From assembly GCA_039720395.1 (NCBI GenBank), contig CM077821.1, positions 39,492,792 through 39,556,791 of the forward strand: a stretch of 64,000 bases of DNA. The letters are read 5' to 3'. Shown here piece by piece: positions 28,893 through 40,950 of the stretch (within the stretch, counting starts at the first letter, position 1; every line of letters begins with the position of its first letter). The notes beneath the pieces are model-generated. The model ran no database searches. It worked only from the letters and a program-made list of their open reading frames with translations, and had not been told where the DNA came from. The translations under genes were made by a program, and so were the position numbers. Origin of the DNA: Liquidambar formosana (taxonomy: Eukaryota; Streptophyta; Magnoliopsida; Saxifragales; Altingiaceae).

Positions 28893-30850
28893 TCACGTGC
28901 AGTAGTCATGTATTTCCTTTTCGGTCCTTTTTTTTTTTCTTTTGCTTTGTCACCGTCGTGTCTGAATCGATCGTTACTGGAAGGTTGATCGCCACACAGG
29001 TTTCTCGACCCTCCTGTCTTTTATTGTTGTATTTAATTACTACCCATAACACTACCCTATTTTTTCTAATCTCATGCCTTTCAGGCATGGGTACGTGTTT
29101 TTGTTGGCTTTTTAGTTCTTACAATTGGGTTAACTTTCTTCTTTTGTGTCTAATCACATGCCTTTCAAGCATGGGTACGTGCTTGTGTTGGCTTTTTAGT
29201 TCTTACAATTGGGTTAACTTTCTTCTTCTTTCCTTTTTTCTTTTTCTTCTTTCTTTTTTATTTTTTTTCCAGTTATTTTGCAGGCTTACAGTTGGGTTAA
29301 CATCTGTTGGTTGTGTAAAATCACGTAAAAATGTTTTATTTATTTATTTATTAATTTATATATTTGGATTCTTCTCTGCCAACATCTACAATACTGAAAA
29401 TGCTGGCTTATTGATTGTAAGTTTGTAACCCTGTATTTAACCAGGTTTCCAAAAGTTTTGAAACGGATATCGGCATAGTCTTTGAAATAATACATGAACT
29501 TAAATCAAAATTTTTTTTAAAAAAATTAAAAATTAAAACAACGATTTTCTAATATTTCATTTGTAAGAATCCAATTTAAAATGGACCTGAGTAAAATATA
29601 ATAATGGAAAAAACTCGAATAATCAATGGTGCCATGAAAGGCTCGATCGATACCTATCCAGAAAAATTAAGTTGCCATCATAATGTGGAACACGTTGTGG
29701 AAATGTTTAAAGAGCAACAGGATTGAAAGAAGGGAATCAAAAATGCTAAATTCATTTGAAGGTCCAAATGTCAATTTTTAGGATTATTAGAATTCCGCAG
29801 AGGATTAAAATTCATAAATTAAGGGTACGAAGCAGAAGTTAATTAGTATGCTAATAGTGGTGATTTTTTTTATTTAAAATTTCAGGAAAGGCCCTTTGAA
29901 GGTGTACTCCAAATGTCAATTTTAGGGGGAAAAAAAAAGTTTTTCTTTTTTAGCGACTTGCAGTTTTGCTTTATATTGACGTTTTTGAGTCCAAATTTGT
30001 TTGGAAAACTTTCCAATAGTTATTTTTATGGTTATCGAATAGGGTTTATCTTTGGGTTGAAGCCTTCTGATTCAACCTTTGCATCTTTCACGGCTCCATT
30101 AGGGTTTTTGCGAGGGTGGTGCTTGGAGAACGTTAGGTGCATGTAGTATAGAGAGTTTCTATTGAACGTTAGGGTTTTTATTTTTTGATAAGCAATTGGT
30201 AGTTGGTGCTTGGAGAACGTTAGGTGCATGTAGTAGCAATGTCCACGTGCATGAGAATGTTCGTTGAGGGGAATGATCGACGAGTTTTACCAAACAGCAA
30301 CAGTACTGGAGGCCAACGTTAGGAGCGGAGTGAGATCATGTGTGGTACGCATCACTATCAGTACGTACCTTATCTCATCAGAGTGAGATCGGAGTTTGAG
30401 AAGGCCTTCACGAGAGTAAATGATCATTGAATCCTTCCAAAAAATAAACAAATAATGATCGACGATCAGCCACCACATGGTGCTCACACTTGGACGACAA
30501 AAAACAAGTAAATGTACTTGTACATGCATGCATCGGTCGGATGGTGAAAAGGAAAGGAAAAAGGAAAACACTATGAATCGTATAGTAAAAGAGACGAGAA
30601 AAGTAATTAATGGCAAGAAAATTAAAGATGTGTTAGGACACATAAAATGAAAAGTACCCAAGAAGAATTCAATCTCAACAAAATTGATGCATGTGCATGC
30701 ATGGTCCAGGAAGAATGGCCACGTTTGCATCGTGCTGACTGTAACTAATCTCATCACACCTCTCGATCTCAGCCCACGATCACTATTTCATACATAAAAC
30801 TAATTACTCTTCAAAATTTTCAAACAAATCATTCATTTACTATCAAGACA
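28893..30850. other. Duplicated upstream DNA of GH1-a(2)
   Basis: Collinear with the upstream region of unit 1, including the 79-bp tandem pair at about 29071-29230. A local repeat of GTGCTTGGAGAACGTTAGGTGCATG occurs twice (about 30118 and 30207). No gene is seen. Confidence 0.5.
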
Positions 30851-31029
30851 TAATGATGCCGTGAAAGTGGGTGGCTGGCCAGGGGGAGGGAGTGGCCGGC
30901 CACCCTATTGTTTACTTCTAACAATTTCCACACGCATTGTGAGCGGTGGCAACAGGCCTTGCAGAATAATCTTTTATTGATAATTGTTGTTTATACAAAT
31001 TCTCTTCAGTCTTATTAAAAGGGATCTAT

Positions 31030-31905
31030 AGGATCAGTTCTGAATTTTTTGGAGCTATAGGCAAACTTCTAACATGGTGCCTTTTATACATATTCCAAAA
31101 AAAAAGTTTGCAGTATCAATTTTTTTCCCTAGTACCGGTATATAAAGTTTGTTTGCATATCAAATCATTTAAATTTGCTTTTATAAATTAAGATGACGAG
31201 AGATTATTATAAAAACATAAAAAGAAATAACACATACTTCTTGCTCCATAATTGAGAAAAATATACTTTTACAACAAAAGAAAAAAACAAATACCAAACA
31301 AAATCTAAAGCTATAATACGTAAAAGAAATGAATCAATTACAATAAAGTATCATTTAAACATCTTTTTTAATAGATCATATAGCCAATCCAATCAATCTT
31401 TATTGTCACATGATGACTCTAATTGAGTATAGAGAGTTTAGTAGGGTTTACATTTCATAAGACTTCTAAATCTTTAGTTTAAGTGACAGGGAAACTCACA
31501 TATCCAAATTGCATGATTGACCATATTGTCTATTAGAAAACATCATTTTGAACAACTTTGTAGAAAAAAGTTTTTTCAAAATCTTTAGTTAAAATAAACA
31601 ATTTGGCCAAAAATGAAACAAAGAGGATAAGTAGTAAAAAAAAAAATTCACTAAAATAATAGATTTTGGAAAAAAATTTCTTCATGATGTTTTCTAGTCG
31701 CTTGACTAATTTTGATAAAAAATATCTTCCTTTTTTTTTTTTTTTGGTAAAATCTTAATTAAAAAAAAATAGTAGAATGGACAAATAAAATTAAAGGGTT
31801 ACAATAACCATCCTCTTTGAATTTTTTATTTCTTTGTCCACTACATGAGTTAGTCCAAAAATATGGGGCCCTGCCTTGGCCGCATGCCTTCAAAATTGGG
31901 CCTAG
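31030..31905. mobile_element. Decayed hAT-like element with foldback core (unit 2)
   Basis: Counterpart of 12060-12945. Part of it (about 32600-33080, then 33490-33580) is repeated a second time downstream, so this element is locally duplicated in unit 2. No target duplication is visible. Confidence 0.45.
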
Positions 31906-31989
31906 GGTTGTTTTTACCTTCTTTTGTAGTGGGCCCTGCCTTGGTCGTAGAGGCCAGGGTTGTTCTTACCTTCTTTTGGTTTTTTTTTT

Positions 31990-32389
31990 GGGAACGGTTA
32001 TTGCAACCCCCCATTCCTATAAGCCCACCCCCCATCCTTTAGGTTTTTAAGGTTTTATGCAAAATATAAAAAGTTTTTATGAAAACCGGCCGTGATGTCC
32101 ACTAGAAAACATCATTTTGAACAACTTTACAGAAGAAAGTTTTTCTAAAATCTATCGTTTAAATATACTATTTAACCATTTATAGCATTTATTTCATTTT
32201 TTGCCAAAAAGTCTACCTAAACGATAAATTTTGGAAAAACTTTCTACTGTAAAGTTGTTCAAAATGATGTTTTCTAGTGGATATCACGGCCAGTTTTCAT
32301 AAAAACTTTTTATATTTTGCATAAAACCTTAAAAACCTAAAAGATGAGGGGTGGGCTTATAGGAATGGGGGGTTGCAATAGCCGTTCCC
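31990..32389. mobile_element. Mutator-like palindromic MITE, 400 bp
   Basis: GGGAACGGTTATTGCAACCCC to GGGGTTGCAATAGCCGTTCCC with the standard foldback arms. It is inserted in a poly(T) run, so the target duplication is TTTTTTTTT-like and not diagnostic. The matching site in unit 1 (about 13000-13020) is uninterrupted. Confidence 0.85.
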
Positions 32390-32599
32390 TTTTTTTTTTT
32401 TTTGGTACAATGGGTAGGGTTTGGACTCACAACCTAACCAATTTTCACCCTTTATCTTCACCCTTTCCTACCAGTAAGCTAGTTCGGTGACTTAAAGATT
32501 ACTATTACCACCGACGTAGATTATCTGCCACCCTAGCTACTAGGGAGGTGTTGGGGCCTTTGCTCCCCTACTATCAGCTTAACGTACACTTGACATGAG

Positions 32600-33083
32600 T
32601 GTCACTTAAACATCCTTTTTAATAGATAATATAGTCAATCCAATCGATCTTTATTATAACATGGTGACTCTAATTGAGTCTAGAGAGTTTAGTAGAGTTT
32701 ACATTTCATAAGACTTCTAAATCTTTCGTTTAAGTGACAGGGAAACTCACATATCCAAATTGACCACATCGTCTATTAGAAAACATCATTTTGAACAACT
32801 TTGGAGAGGAAAGTTTTTTCAAAATCTTTAGTTAAAGTGGACAATTTGGCAAAAAATGAAACAAAATCAATAAAAAAATTAAAAAAAAAAAAAAAAACCC
32901 TACTAAAATAATAGATTTTGAAAAAAAAAAAATTTCATGATGTTTTCTAGTGCACCGCTTGACCAATTTTTATAAAAAAATATCTTTTTTTTTTTTTTGT
33001 AAAATCTTAATGAAAAAAAAAATTAGTAGAGTGGACAAATAAAATTAACGGGTTACAATAACCATCCTCTTTGAAATTTTTTA
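32600..33083. repeat. Second partial copy of the decayed hAT/foldback element
   Basis: CATCCTTTTTAATAGATAATATAG onward repeats the sequence at about 31360-31815, including the TTAGAAAACATCATTTTGAAC core. It is a local duplication in unit 2 only. Confidence 0.6.
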
Positions 33084-33481
33084 GAGGGCTTCTATTGGCA
33101 CCAGAAGACTTGCTTTTCATCCCTCACTTATTTTACATTTTAAGATTTTATGAAAAATATAGAAAGTTTTTATAAAAACTAGATACTGCTATTCATTACA
33201 ACACATCATTTTGAATAATTTTGTGGAAGAAAGTTTTTTCAAAATTTGTCGTTTAAGTAAAATTTTTGATCATTTATAGTCTTTGTTATATAAATGATTA
33301 CAAAGTCTATTTAAATGATAAATTTTTGAAAAACTTTCTTCTACGAAATTATTCAAAATAATATTTTCTAATAGATTACTTAATCAGTTTTTGTAAAAAC
33401 TTTTTATATTTTTTATAAAATTTTAAAATATAAAATAAGCGGGATGGAAAGCAAATCCTTGGGGTGCCAACAGAGACTCCC
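33084..33481. mobile_element. Mutator-like palindromic MITE, subfamily B, 398 bp
   Basis: It begins GAGGGCTTCTATTGGCACCAG and ends GGGGTGCCAACAGAGACTCCC, with foldback arms sharing the CATCATTTTGAA core. The 9-bp flanks AATTTTTTA (33075-33083) and AATTTTTTT (33482-33490) differ at one base. The empty site in unit 1 is at about 12858-12868. Confidence 0.82.
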
Positions 33482-33703
33482 AATTTTTTTTATTTCTGTG
33501 GCCCCCTACATGGGTTAGTCCAAAAATATGGGGCCCTGCGTTGGTCGCATGCCTTCAAAATTGGGCCTGGTGCCATATGTGCCCTTATCTACCCCCTCAT
33601 GATTGCACTCTATCGTACAAGCTAGGGTTGTTTTTACCTTCTTTTGTGTTTTTTGGGTACAATGGGTTGGGTTTGGATTCATAACCTAACCAAATTTCAC
33701 CCT

Positions 33704-34099
33704 GGGAACGGCTATTGCAACTCCCATTCCTATAAGCCCACCCCCATCCTTTAGGTTTTTAAGGTTTTATGCAAAATATAAATTTTTTTATGAAAACCGG
33801 CCATGATGTCCACTATAAAACATTATTTTGAACAATTTTACAGAAGAAAGTTTTTCCAAAATTTATCGTTTAGGTAGACTTTTTGGCAAAAAATGAAATA
33901 AAAGTTATAAATGGTTAAAAAGTATATTTAAATAATAGATTTTGGAAAAACTTTCTTCTGCAAAGTTGTTCAAAATGATGTTTTCTAGTGGACAGCAAAG
34001 CCGGTTTTCATAAAAATTTTTTATATTTTGCATAAAACCTTAAAAACCTAAAGGATAAGGGGTGGGCTTATAGGAATGGGGGTTGCAATAGCTGTTCCC
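33704..34099. mobile_element. Mutator-like palindromic MITE, 396 bp, perfect 9-bp TSD
   Basis: GGGAACGGCTATTGCAACTCC to GGGGTTGCAATAGCTGTTCCC. Perfect duplications TTTCACCCT at 33695-33703 and 34100-34108. Unit 1 has a single related site (TTTTCATCCT, about 13062-13071) with no element. Confidence 0.9.
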
Positions 34100-34108
34100 T
34101 TTCACCCT

Positions 34109-35040
34109 TTATCTTCACCCTCCCTGCTATTACGCTAGCCCGATGGCTTAAAGATTACTACTACCACCCAGCCTATGACTTAAAGGTTACTACTACCACC
34201 AACGTAGATTGTCCTGCCACCCTAGTTACTAGGGAGGTGTTGGGGCCTTTGCTCTCCTACTATCAGCTTAACGTACACTTGCCATGAGTGTCGCTTTAAT
34301 AAAAATCCTAGGCATGTTGCTAGTGGCAAAGTCGTGATTTTAAATTGACTTGGGTTGAGTAAAAATCTACTCTATCAAACCTACCTTGTTTGATCATTTT
34401 TAACAAAGCACATTTATTAAGAAGGGGTATTTATTGCATTACTATTCATCCATTCAATTTTAAGTTTCAATTTTACCCTCCAAAAAAAGCTTTTCAAGAA
34501 AAAGAAGTACAGATATAGTGAATGTTATGTTGTTAAATGGAAAAGTGATTTGAGATTGGGCATATTTCATGGGTTAAGTTTAGATGGGCTTTAAAACTAA
34601 AGCCTAAAAATTGATCGCACTGTATAGTAGAAACTATCATTTTAAACAATTTTTTGGATCAAAGAAAGTTTTTCTAAAGTCTATTGTTTAAGTAGACTTT
34701 TGAGTCATTTATGAAGCGAAGATTATAAATGGCAAAAAAGTCTACTTAAACGATAGATTTTGGAAAAACTTTATTTTCAAAAGTTGTTTAAAATGATTTT
34801 TTTTTAACAAAATACACAATCAATTTTTAGAAAAACCTTCTACATTTTTCATAAAACCTTAAAGCATAAAATAAGTAATGATGAAAAGCAAGTCTTTGAG
34901 TGCCAAAAAAAGAAGCCCTCCTATCATAATACCTGTAAAGAAAAATTTGTCCCAAACTATCCTGAGCTGTAAACGCCTGTAGTCTAGAAAAGTCGCTACT
35001 TAGCTCCGCCATTGCATGCTGCCTTAAGTCTATTTTTTAT
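34109..35040. other. Intergenic, shared with unit 1
   Basis: Collinear with about 13072-15045 minus the 1046-bp element. It includes the old foldback copy (about 34575-34920). No gene is seen. Confidence 0.5.
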
Positions 35041-36220
35041 GGATGGTGTTATTACTAGAGAAAAAAAGTGTTGTTTCCACGGTCTTTTGAACGTAATGGA
35101 CCAAATAGCCTTTTAAGACTTCTGTCAGAGAAACGTATTTGGAAAGAGCTATAGGTGGGTGACAGCTGGAGAGAAGCAAAAAAAATGTGGCAGATGGAGA
35201 AAGAGATGAAGAGAGGAAAGAGAAAACCATGTTCTGAAAGGGGAGCTTCATTTCTGGCGAAGCTTGCCGCTGGCTACAAGCTTGCTCTAACTCCGGCAAA
35301 GCCAATCATTGCTTTTCTTTATCACTACTACAAGCCACTCCTAATAGCACCCAATTAATTCCACCATCACCTCCTCTATTTCCGCTGTAATAATTACCTT
35401 CAAACCCATCTCAACCACCATTATTGCTCATCTCTGCTCGCCATCAATCACTATTGTCATTTTCACAAACCAACTCATAACCCACTGTTGTCAGATTTGA
35501 GCGAATGCACCATTAGTTTCTCAAAAGTCGAAACACTTTCGCCCTCTTTAGCCCTTTACAAACCGAAACCCACTTCTTTCTTCTCACTCGAGAACCTCAA
35601 CATCAAACCTGAAACCAGCCTCCCTCCATCAGCCCACCCATTTAAAATAATTCATATAATTCATTCACTTTTTTTTTTCCACCCATTTCTTGAATGATTC
35701 CATTCTATTTTCATAGCATTTGAAACAATGTAATTTTCAGTGTGCATGGGATTAATATATTTGGGATGGAACTTATTGATTCCAAGGCTATGTGGTCCAT
35801 CAAGTCTCATAAAGGAGGTGAGTAGGTGGTTAGAAGTTGCAAAGAAGGGAGAATGATGGAGGCTGGTTCCTGCTTTTGGATGAGAAGAAAAAAAGTAGAT
35901 TCAAGTTAATTTTGGAAGGTTAAAGTGGGTAGTGGCGCCGCTTTGGGGTTATGGGCGATTAATGGTGGTTGCCAGTGGCAATTCTAGCTCGTCCTCAGAA
36001 GTTAGAACTTGGTTTTCTCTCTCATCTTTATCTCTCTATTTTCCCTTCTTTCCTTCTCCCCTTCCCTTCTCTTTTTATTTTCTCTCTCTAGCTGGTACCT
36101 TATTTGCCTCTCTCCATTGGACAAGCGTTTCAAAAGTAGTTGACCTAAAAGGGCAATTTAGCCCATTACGTTCAAAATGCCGTGGAAACAACACTTCTTT
36201 CTCTGGCAATAACGCTAGCC
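35041..36220. mobile_element. Long-TIR (Mutator-type) non-autonomous element, 1180 bp
   Basis: Inverted repeats of about 60 bp: the left end begins GGATGGTGTTATTACTAGAG and the right end, inverted, GGCTAGCGTTATTGCCAGAG. Both continue through GTGTTGTTTCCACGG and TTTTGAACGTAATGG. Flanked by TTTTTTAT at 35033-35040 and 36221-36228. Unit 1 has the single site at about 15050. The interior (CTCC/GAGAA-rich, with CCAGTGGCAATTCTAGCTCG) has only short overlapping open frames. It looks like captured or unique filler DNA; no protein is recognised. Confidence 0.8.
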
Positions 36221-36964
36221 TTTTTTATACCCGATCATTCGAGTTTATTAATTTGAAGTTACCGTGTTATGGTAAAATTTATGGCTTTCCACTTTTCCCG
36301 TATTTTCACATAAGGGAATTCTATTGGCGATAAAATTGCTAATCTTGACATGTGTAAGTGATTAGTGCACTTCATCTTATAGATTTAAACTTTACTTTAT
36401 CTTGACATGACATGCATGTAACCATCTTAACCTTCTTATTTTTTGTTTTTTGTTTTTTTTTAGGGGATATTAATGGATCTTTTGATGCTTGAAATGCTTG
36501 AAGCTCTTTTATTCCTCCCTTCCAACAACCTTAAAAAAAAAAGAAAGAAAAAAACACAGTTACTGAGTTATAGATGGAGGTTCCAAAACAAATATACAAC
36601 AAGAACGAGATGATGAAATTAAACCAACTTTATTCTTAACAGCAGGCGTACATAAGAGAAACATACAATGACAACAAGGCTGCGCTTAGCCGGTTTCATT
36701 CGATCTCTTAAAGCAAACATAGCAAACCAAACTAAATTGGATTCACTTAAATACTCCTGAAAAATTCAAGAGCTAGGCTGAGGTTGTGCTAGCTGTGTGG
36801 CTGCTGCTTGCTGTCAGGAAACTCTTGAGCCATTCATCTGATTTCTTCGGGATTCGCTTGAAATAATTTGGAATAGTCCACGTAGTTAACCCCGAATCCA
36901 ACGGTGTATGCTGAACTAACTTCCATGTTGTCCGTGAGTGACCATACCAAGTACCCATTCACAT

Positions 36965-36966
36965 TC

Positions 36967-37000
<34 letters not shown>
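36965..37000. repeat. (CAA)n microsatellite at GH1-b exon 12 border
   Basis: About eleven CAA units where the exon 12 acceptor should lie. It has no counterpart at GH1-a exon 12. Confidence 0.9.
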
Positions 37001-37349
37001 AAACAAATGAGTAGTAATTAATTATCAAATACACAAAGAATTCTAGATTAAATACCTAACTTTGTAGATTAGAGGAAGATTTTCTATATATCTATCTTGT
37101 CCTTTAGGATATATACAATTAACTGAAATTACAAGCTACAGAAACACTTTCACTGTATGGCTTACCTTTTGGCTCTTCAAATATAATCTAGATGGCCTTT
37201 CATGTAGTCAATCCGCATCATCTTGTAGTGCTTTCTCAATGGGAATTGAGTTATCTCTTTTATCGGCATATCCTGTTTCACATAGATACTTCAATCATTT
37301 TTTTTTCAATATTACTAGTTTAAATTAAACAGTTAAATTATCTAACCTA

Positions 37350-38265
37350 ATTATGTAGGAAAAATAGAGTAGATGCTATTATATAAAATAAAACTAATAC
37401 AAGAATTACAGAAATACAAATAATGTTGGTTGGGACGTGTATAAGACACTGTCCTAAGAGTAGTTCTGCTCCTCTGAGTATTCAACTCGGTGCAGTAGGT
37501 TACAGCGCTCTACCCTCCAGGATTCAATAACCGGACTCCTACAAGCGTGCATTCGCAAGTGTAGGAGTAAAATGAAGAACTTAGAACACTCCTTTCTATG
37601 AAAAACGAAATTGCATTATAGAGATAAAAGACTTTTGTTTGGTGTCTTTTTCTACTGAATTAAACAACTAGTATATTAGGTTTTAGAAAAAAAAAACCCA
37701 ACAGTAAAAACACAGTCACCAAATAAATACATTAAATCCTGGTATAAAACTCAAAATAAATTCTGGTATAAATCCCAATAGTCATAAAATAATGACAAGG
37801 TGTTATCACACTTTACTTTATCATAAAATAAATCTGGTCATAAATTTCCAACCAAAAATCAAAGTAGGAAAATGTGGGTCAACTCGACTACATACGCAAA
37901 ACCAAATATTCGGGATTTGCACCCCCTTGCGTGTCCCGATTAAGTCAATTTTCGAACTCCTCTCCTGCAAATCACTCGATTGGGCTCCATTTCATGCATA
38001 CATGAGAACTCCCTACATCCAACCATATGATACCATATACAATAAGTGTGATACTATATAAGCCCACTAAAATTCTTTTACTTTTCTAATGTGGGATAAA
38101 GTGTTATCACGCTCAAGTAGAAAACTCTTTTAAAAAAACCTTTAGATTTTTTTGAAATACTTATTTTATACTTAAAATACAACAAATTAATTATAACAAA
38201 CTACCACAAGTGGCATCATCATTTTTACATCCATTCTAAAATTGCTCGTCTTTGAATATAGATCT
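37350..38265. repeat. Repetitive insert in GH1-b intron (unit 2 copy)
   Basis: Counterpart of 15840-16740, with TGTTATCAC motifs at about 37801 and 38102. Termini cannot be set. Confidence 0.4.
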
Positions 38266-38755
38266 TTTATTTTTATTTTTATTTTTAATTAAAAAGGGGA
38301 AGGGGGGAGGGAGGGGGTTTTTTACTGCTTATGAATGGTTTTCTTTTCTCATGTTATTTTGATCATTTTTGTCCCCTTTCCTTCTAAATTTTCAAGATCC
38401 AAACATAGGCTAAGCATTTCAAAAAGGTAAAGCGTAAAACCAACTAACTGTTATTCGGTGCTGTAAATTGGAGGGATGTTGTATTTCAAAAGGGATACAC
38501 CTTCCGCCTGCGACGAAACAAATTACTTATCTGGGTTAATGCAGTAGTCGTCAACTCAAAATCCAAAAATATATAATTTCACAACAAATTAAAACGTGAT
38601 ATATAATGAATATTTAGTTGTACCTTTGGACCAATGGGTATCCCGTTTTTCTTCGCTGATCAAGTGATCGAGTGCAAGAAAATGGAATGGAAAATGATCA
38701 AATAAAACACGCGTTAGATGATTGTGATCAGTCCGTTTTCTATATATATATATAT

Positions 38756-39739
38756 GGGTAAATTACATTAAGACCCCCTCTAAAATCTGACAATTACAAA
38801 TAGACTCCCTCACGTTTCTGAATTTACATTAAGACCCCCTCTCTTTAACTTCCGTCCATAATCCGTTAAATCACTTTCAATTTGTTTCAAAATACCCTAA
38901 TTACCCTTATTGGATGACAACTTCTATGTTAAATGCATACAACTCATTAGTCCAACACATTCATTCAGTACATTTGATTGATTTATTTATTTATTGATAA
39001 ACAACTAAAAGATTATATATATATATATATATATATAAAAGAAAAATGCTAAAAAGCTTAAATTTTTGTCCAACTGATGTGGTAGCCGGCCATCAGATTT
39101 GCTCATTAGAGACAATTATCTATTTAATTGATGTGTAAAAATAAAAAATAAAAATTTGATTTGCCAAGTTGCCACCTCATTTGCCACCTCTATACGTGCA
39201 TCTCTATTGTAATAATTCTTTTTATTTATTTCTACATATGAGTAATGCTACATAGTTCTTTTTTTTTTACTCAAATCTACTTACTCAAATGAGGTGGCAA
39301 CTTAGCAAATCAATTTTTTTATTTTTTATTTTGCAAATTAATTAAAAATTTAATTAAATAAATAATTGTTTCTAAAGAGCAAATTTGACAGCTACCACAT
39401 CAGTTGAACAGAAAATTTAAATTTTTTTTTTTAGCATTTTTCTTATATATTATCTTTTAGTTGTTTATCAATAATAATTAAAAAATTCAAAAGTGTTGGA
39501 TGAACTATTGGACTGGTGAGTTATATGCATTTAACATGGAAGTTATTATCCACTAAGGGTAGTTAGGGTATTTTGAAAAAATTTAAATATGATTTAATAG
39601 ATTAATGGACGGAAGTTAGAATGAGGGGTCTCTTCGTAGTTTATTTTGTAAAGTGAGGGGTGTCAGTGTAATTTTAAAAACGTGAGGGGGTGTATCTGTA
39701 ATAGTCAGATTTTAGAGGGGGTCTTATTGTAATTTACCC
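38756..39739. mobile_element. Large foldback element, 984 bp, in GH1-b intron 8
   Basis: The element is nearly one long inverted repeat. Outer arms: GGGTAAATTACATTAAGACC at the left and its inverse ending ATTGTAATTTACCC at the right. Inner arms are also complementary (TGCCACCTCATTTG with CAAATGAGGTGGCA). It is inserted in an alternating TA run, so any target duplication is hidden. GH1-a has a different foldback at the same intronic TA site. Confidence 0.85.
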
Positions 39740-40357
39740 TATATATATATATATATATATATGGTTATGTTCTCATCAGCACGTATTGACATAAATTATA
39801 TTAGTACCATGCATTGGAGGTTATATTCTTTGCATTGGTCCAAATTGGACCATCCAATGTATCTCATATCTCATTAATGGACAAGGTACAACTTCTAATA
39901 TAGGTATTGATATAAGTTGTATCAACATGTGCTTACTTGATCATTATCCTCTATATATATATATATATATATATGATGGAACTATCAACATGTAATAAAA
40001 AAATATTGTAAAAATAAAACATTAATTACATGAGGCCTCAAGGTATTGGTCATTGGTATAGCTAGTGGGCACGTCAATGGGTGAGTAGAAGAGGCCCTTG
40101 GCATATTGAGCCGTGTAGTAGTTGATGCCAACAAAATCGTACAAGTCCCTAGCCAATACTGCCTGGTCGCCACCGAATTTTGGAAGCCATTCCCTCACAA
40201 TACTCTTCCCCATGCTAAATGGGTAGTCTCCCGTCACCAATAGACCCAAAAACCTAACACAAAAAAGAAGAAAGCTCAACTATCCTTTTTAGTGCCCATA
40301 GAAGTCAATCTTTATAGGGAAAGAAAGAGAGTTTATAATGAAGGCCACGTAACCTTT

Positions 40358-40525
40358 GAAAGTAGTGCAGCTGTGCAGATGGTAAAATACTCCAACTCAA
40401 GATTCATAGGTCCTGAGTTTGAGTCTCTGCTTTCTTACTATTGGATGTATGAATTTTGGGATGGTTTGTGCATTACGAGGGATCAATTTAGGTCCAATAG
40501 CTTGGGATAGCTCTTGTTTGGCAAA
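40358..40525 (+). mobile_element. Possible tRNA-derived SINE
   Basis: GTGCAGATGGTAAAATACTC resembles an A box. About 35 bp further, GAGTTTGAGTCTCTG resembles a B box, followed by a non-coding body. Flanking duplications are unclear. It lies in GH1-b intron 7. Confidence 0.4.
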
Positions 40526-40950
40526 AAAATTTTTTAGAAGGCCAAGAGATCACCAATATAATCACCATTCCTTTTTATTCGATCTTCACCAAAAGAAAAA
40601 AATCTTTAACACAATTTAGATCATTTTAAGAAATTTACTTGCCCAAAAAACAAAATTCATATTGCCCACCATTTCCTTTTAATTTTGGTGGTTTATTTAA
40701 AAGACTCAACTATGCTTTTTGGTGGCCATTAGAAGTCATTCTTCCTTAAAAAGTTACTTTGAATAAACAACTTAATTAATCAGGGAAAAAAAAAAAAAAT
40801 CTAAAATTCTTGATACGAAAAGTGATTTGATTACCATCCGAGCATGAAGTCCTAGCCTCTGCTTGCGGCAACTCCATCTATAGGCATATTATTCAACGGC
40901 AAATACCAAGCAATATCCATTATCATACCGATTTTTCCTTTTTGAGTGGA

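Larger units (their letters stand above)
36773..40950 (-). pseudogene. GH1-b pseudogene (unit 2 and beyond), exons 7-12
   Basis: Minus-strand exons are recognisable by alignment to GH1-a: exon 7 40835-40950, exon 8 40030-40253, exon 9 38624-38655, exon 10 38449-38507, exon 11 37166-37272 and exon 12 36773 to about 36966. Lesions: TAG in exon 7 (40852-40854, replacing Trp of the GWDFMLG motif); a 48-nt deletion plus one extra base in exon 10, reading STE then stop at the nucleophile site; a two-base deletion in exon 11; and an extra T in exon 12. The exon 12 acceptor region is replaced by a (CAA)n repeat. Intron 8 carries the 984-bp foldback at 38756. Exons 1-6 were not found upstream, although relics of the common GH1 upstream DNA occur at about 41340-41430 and 42340-42420. 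Confidence 0.88.
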
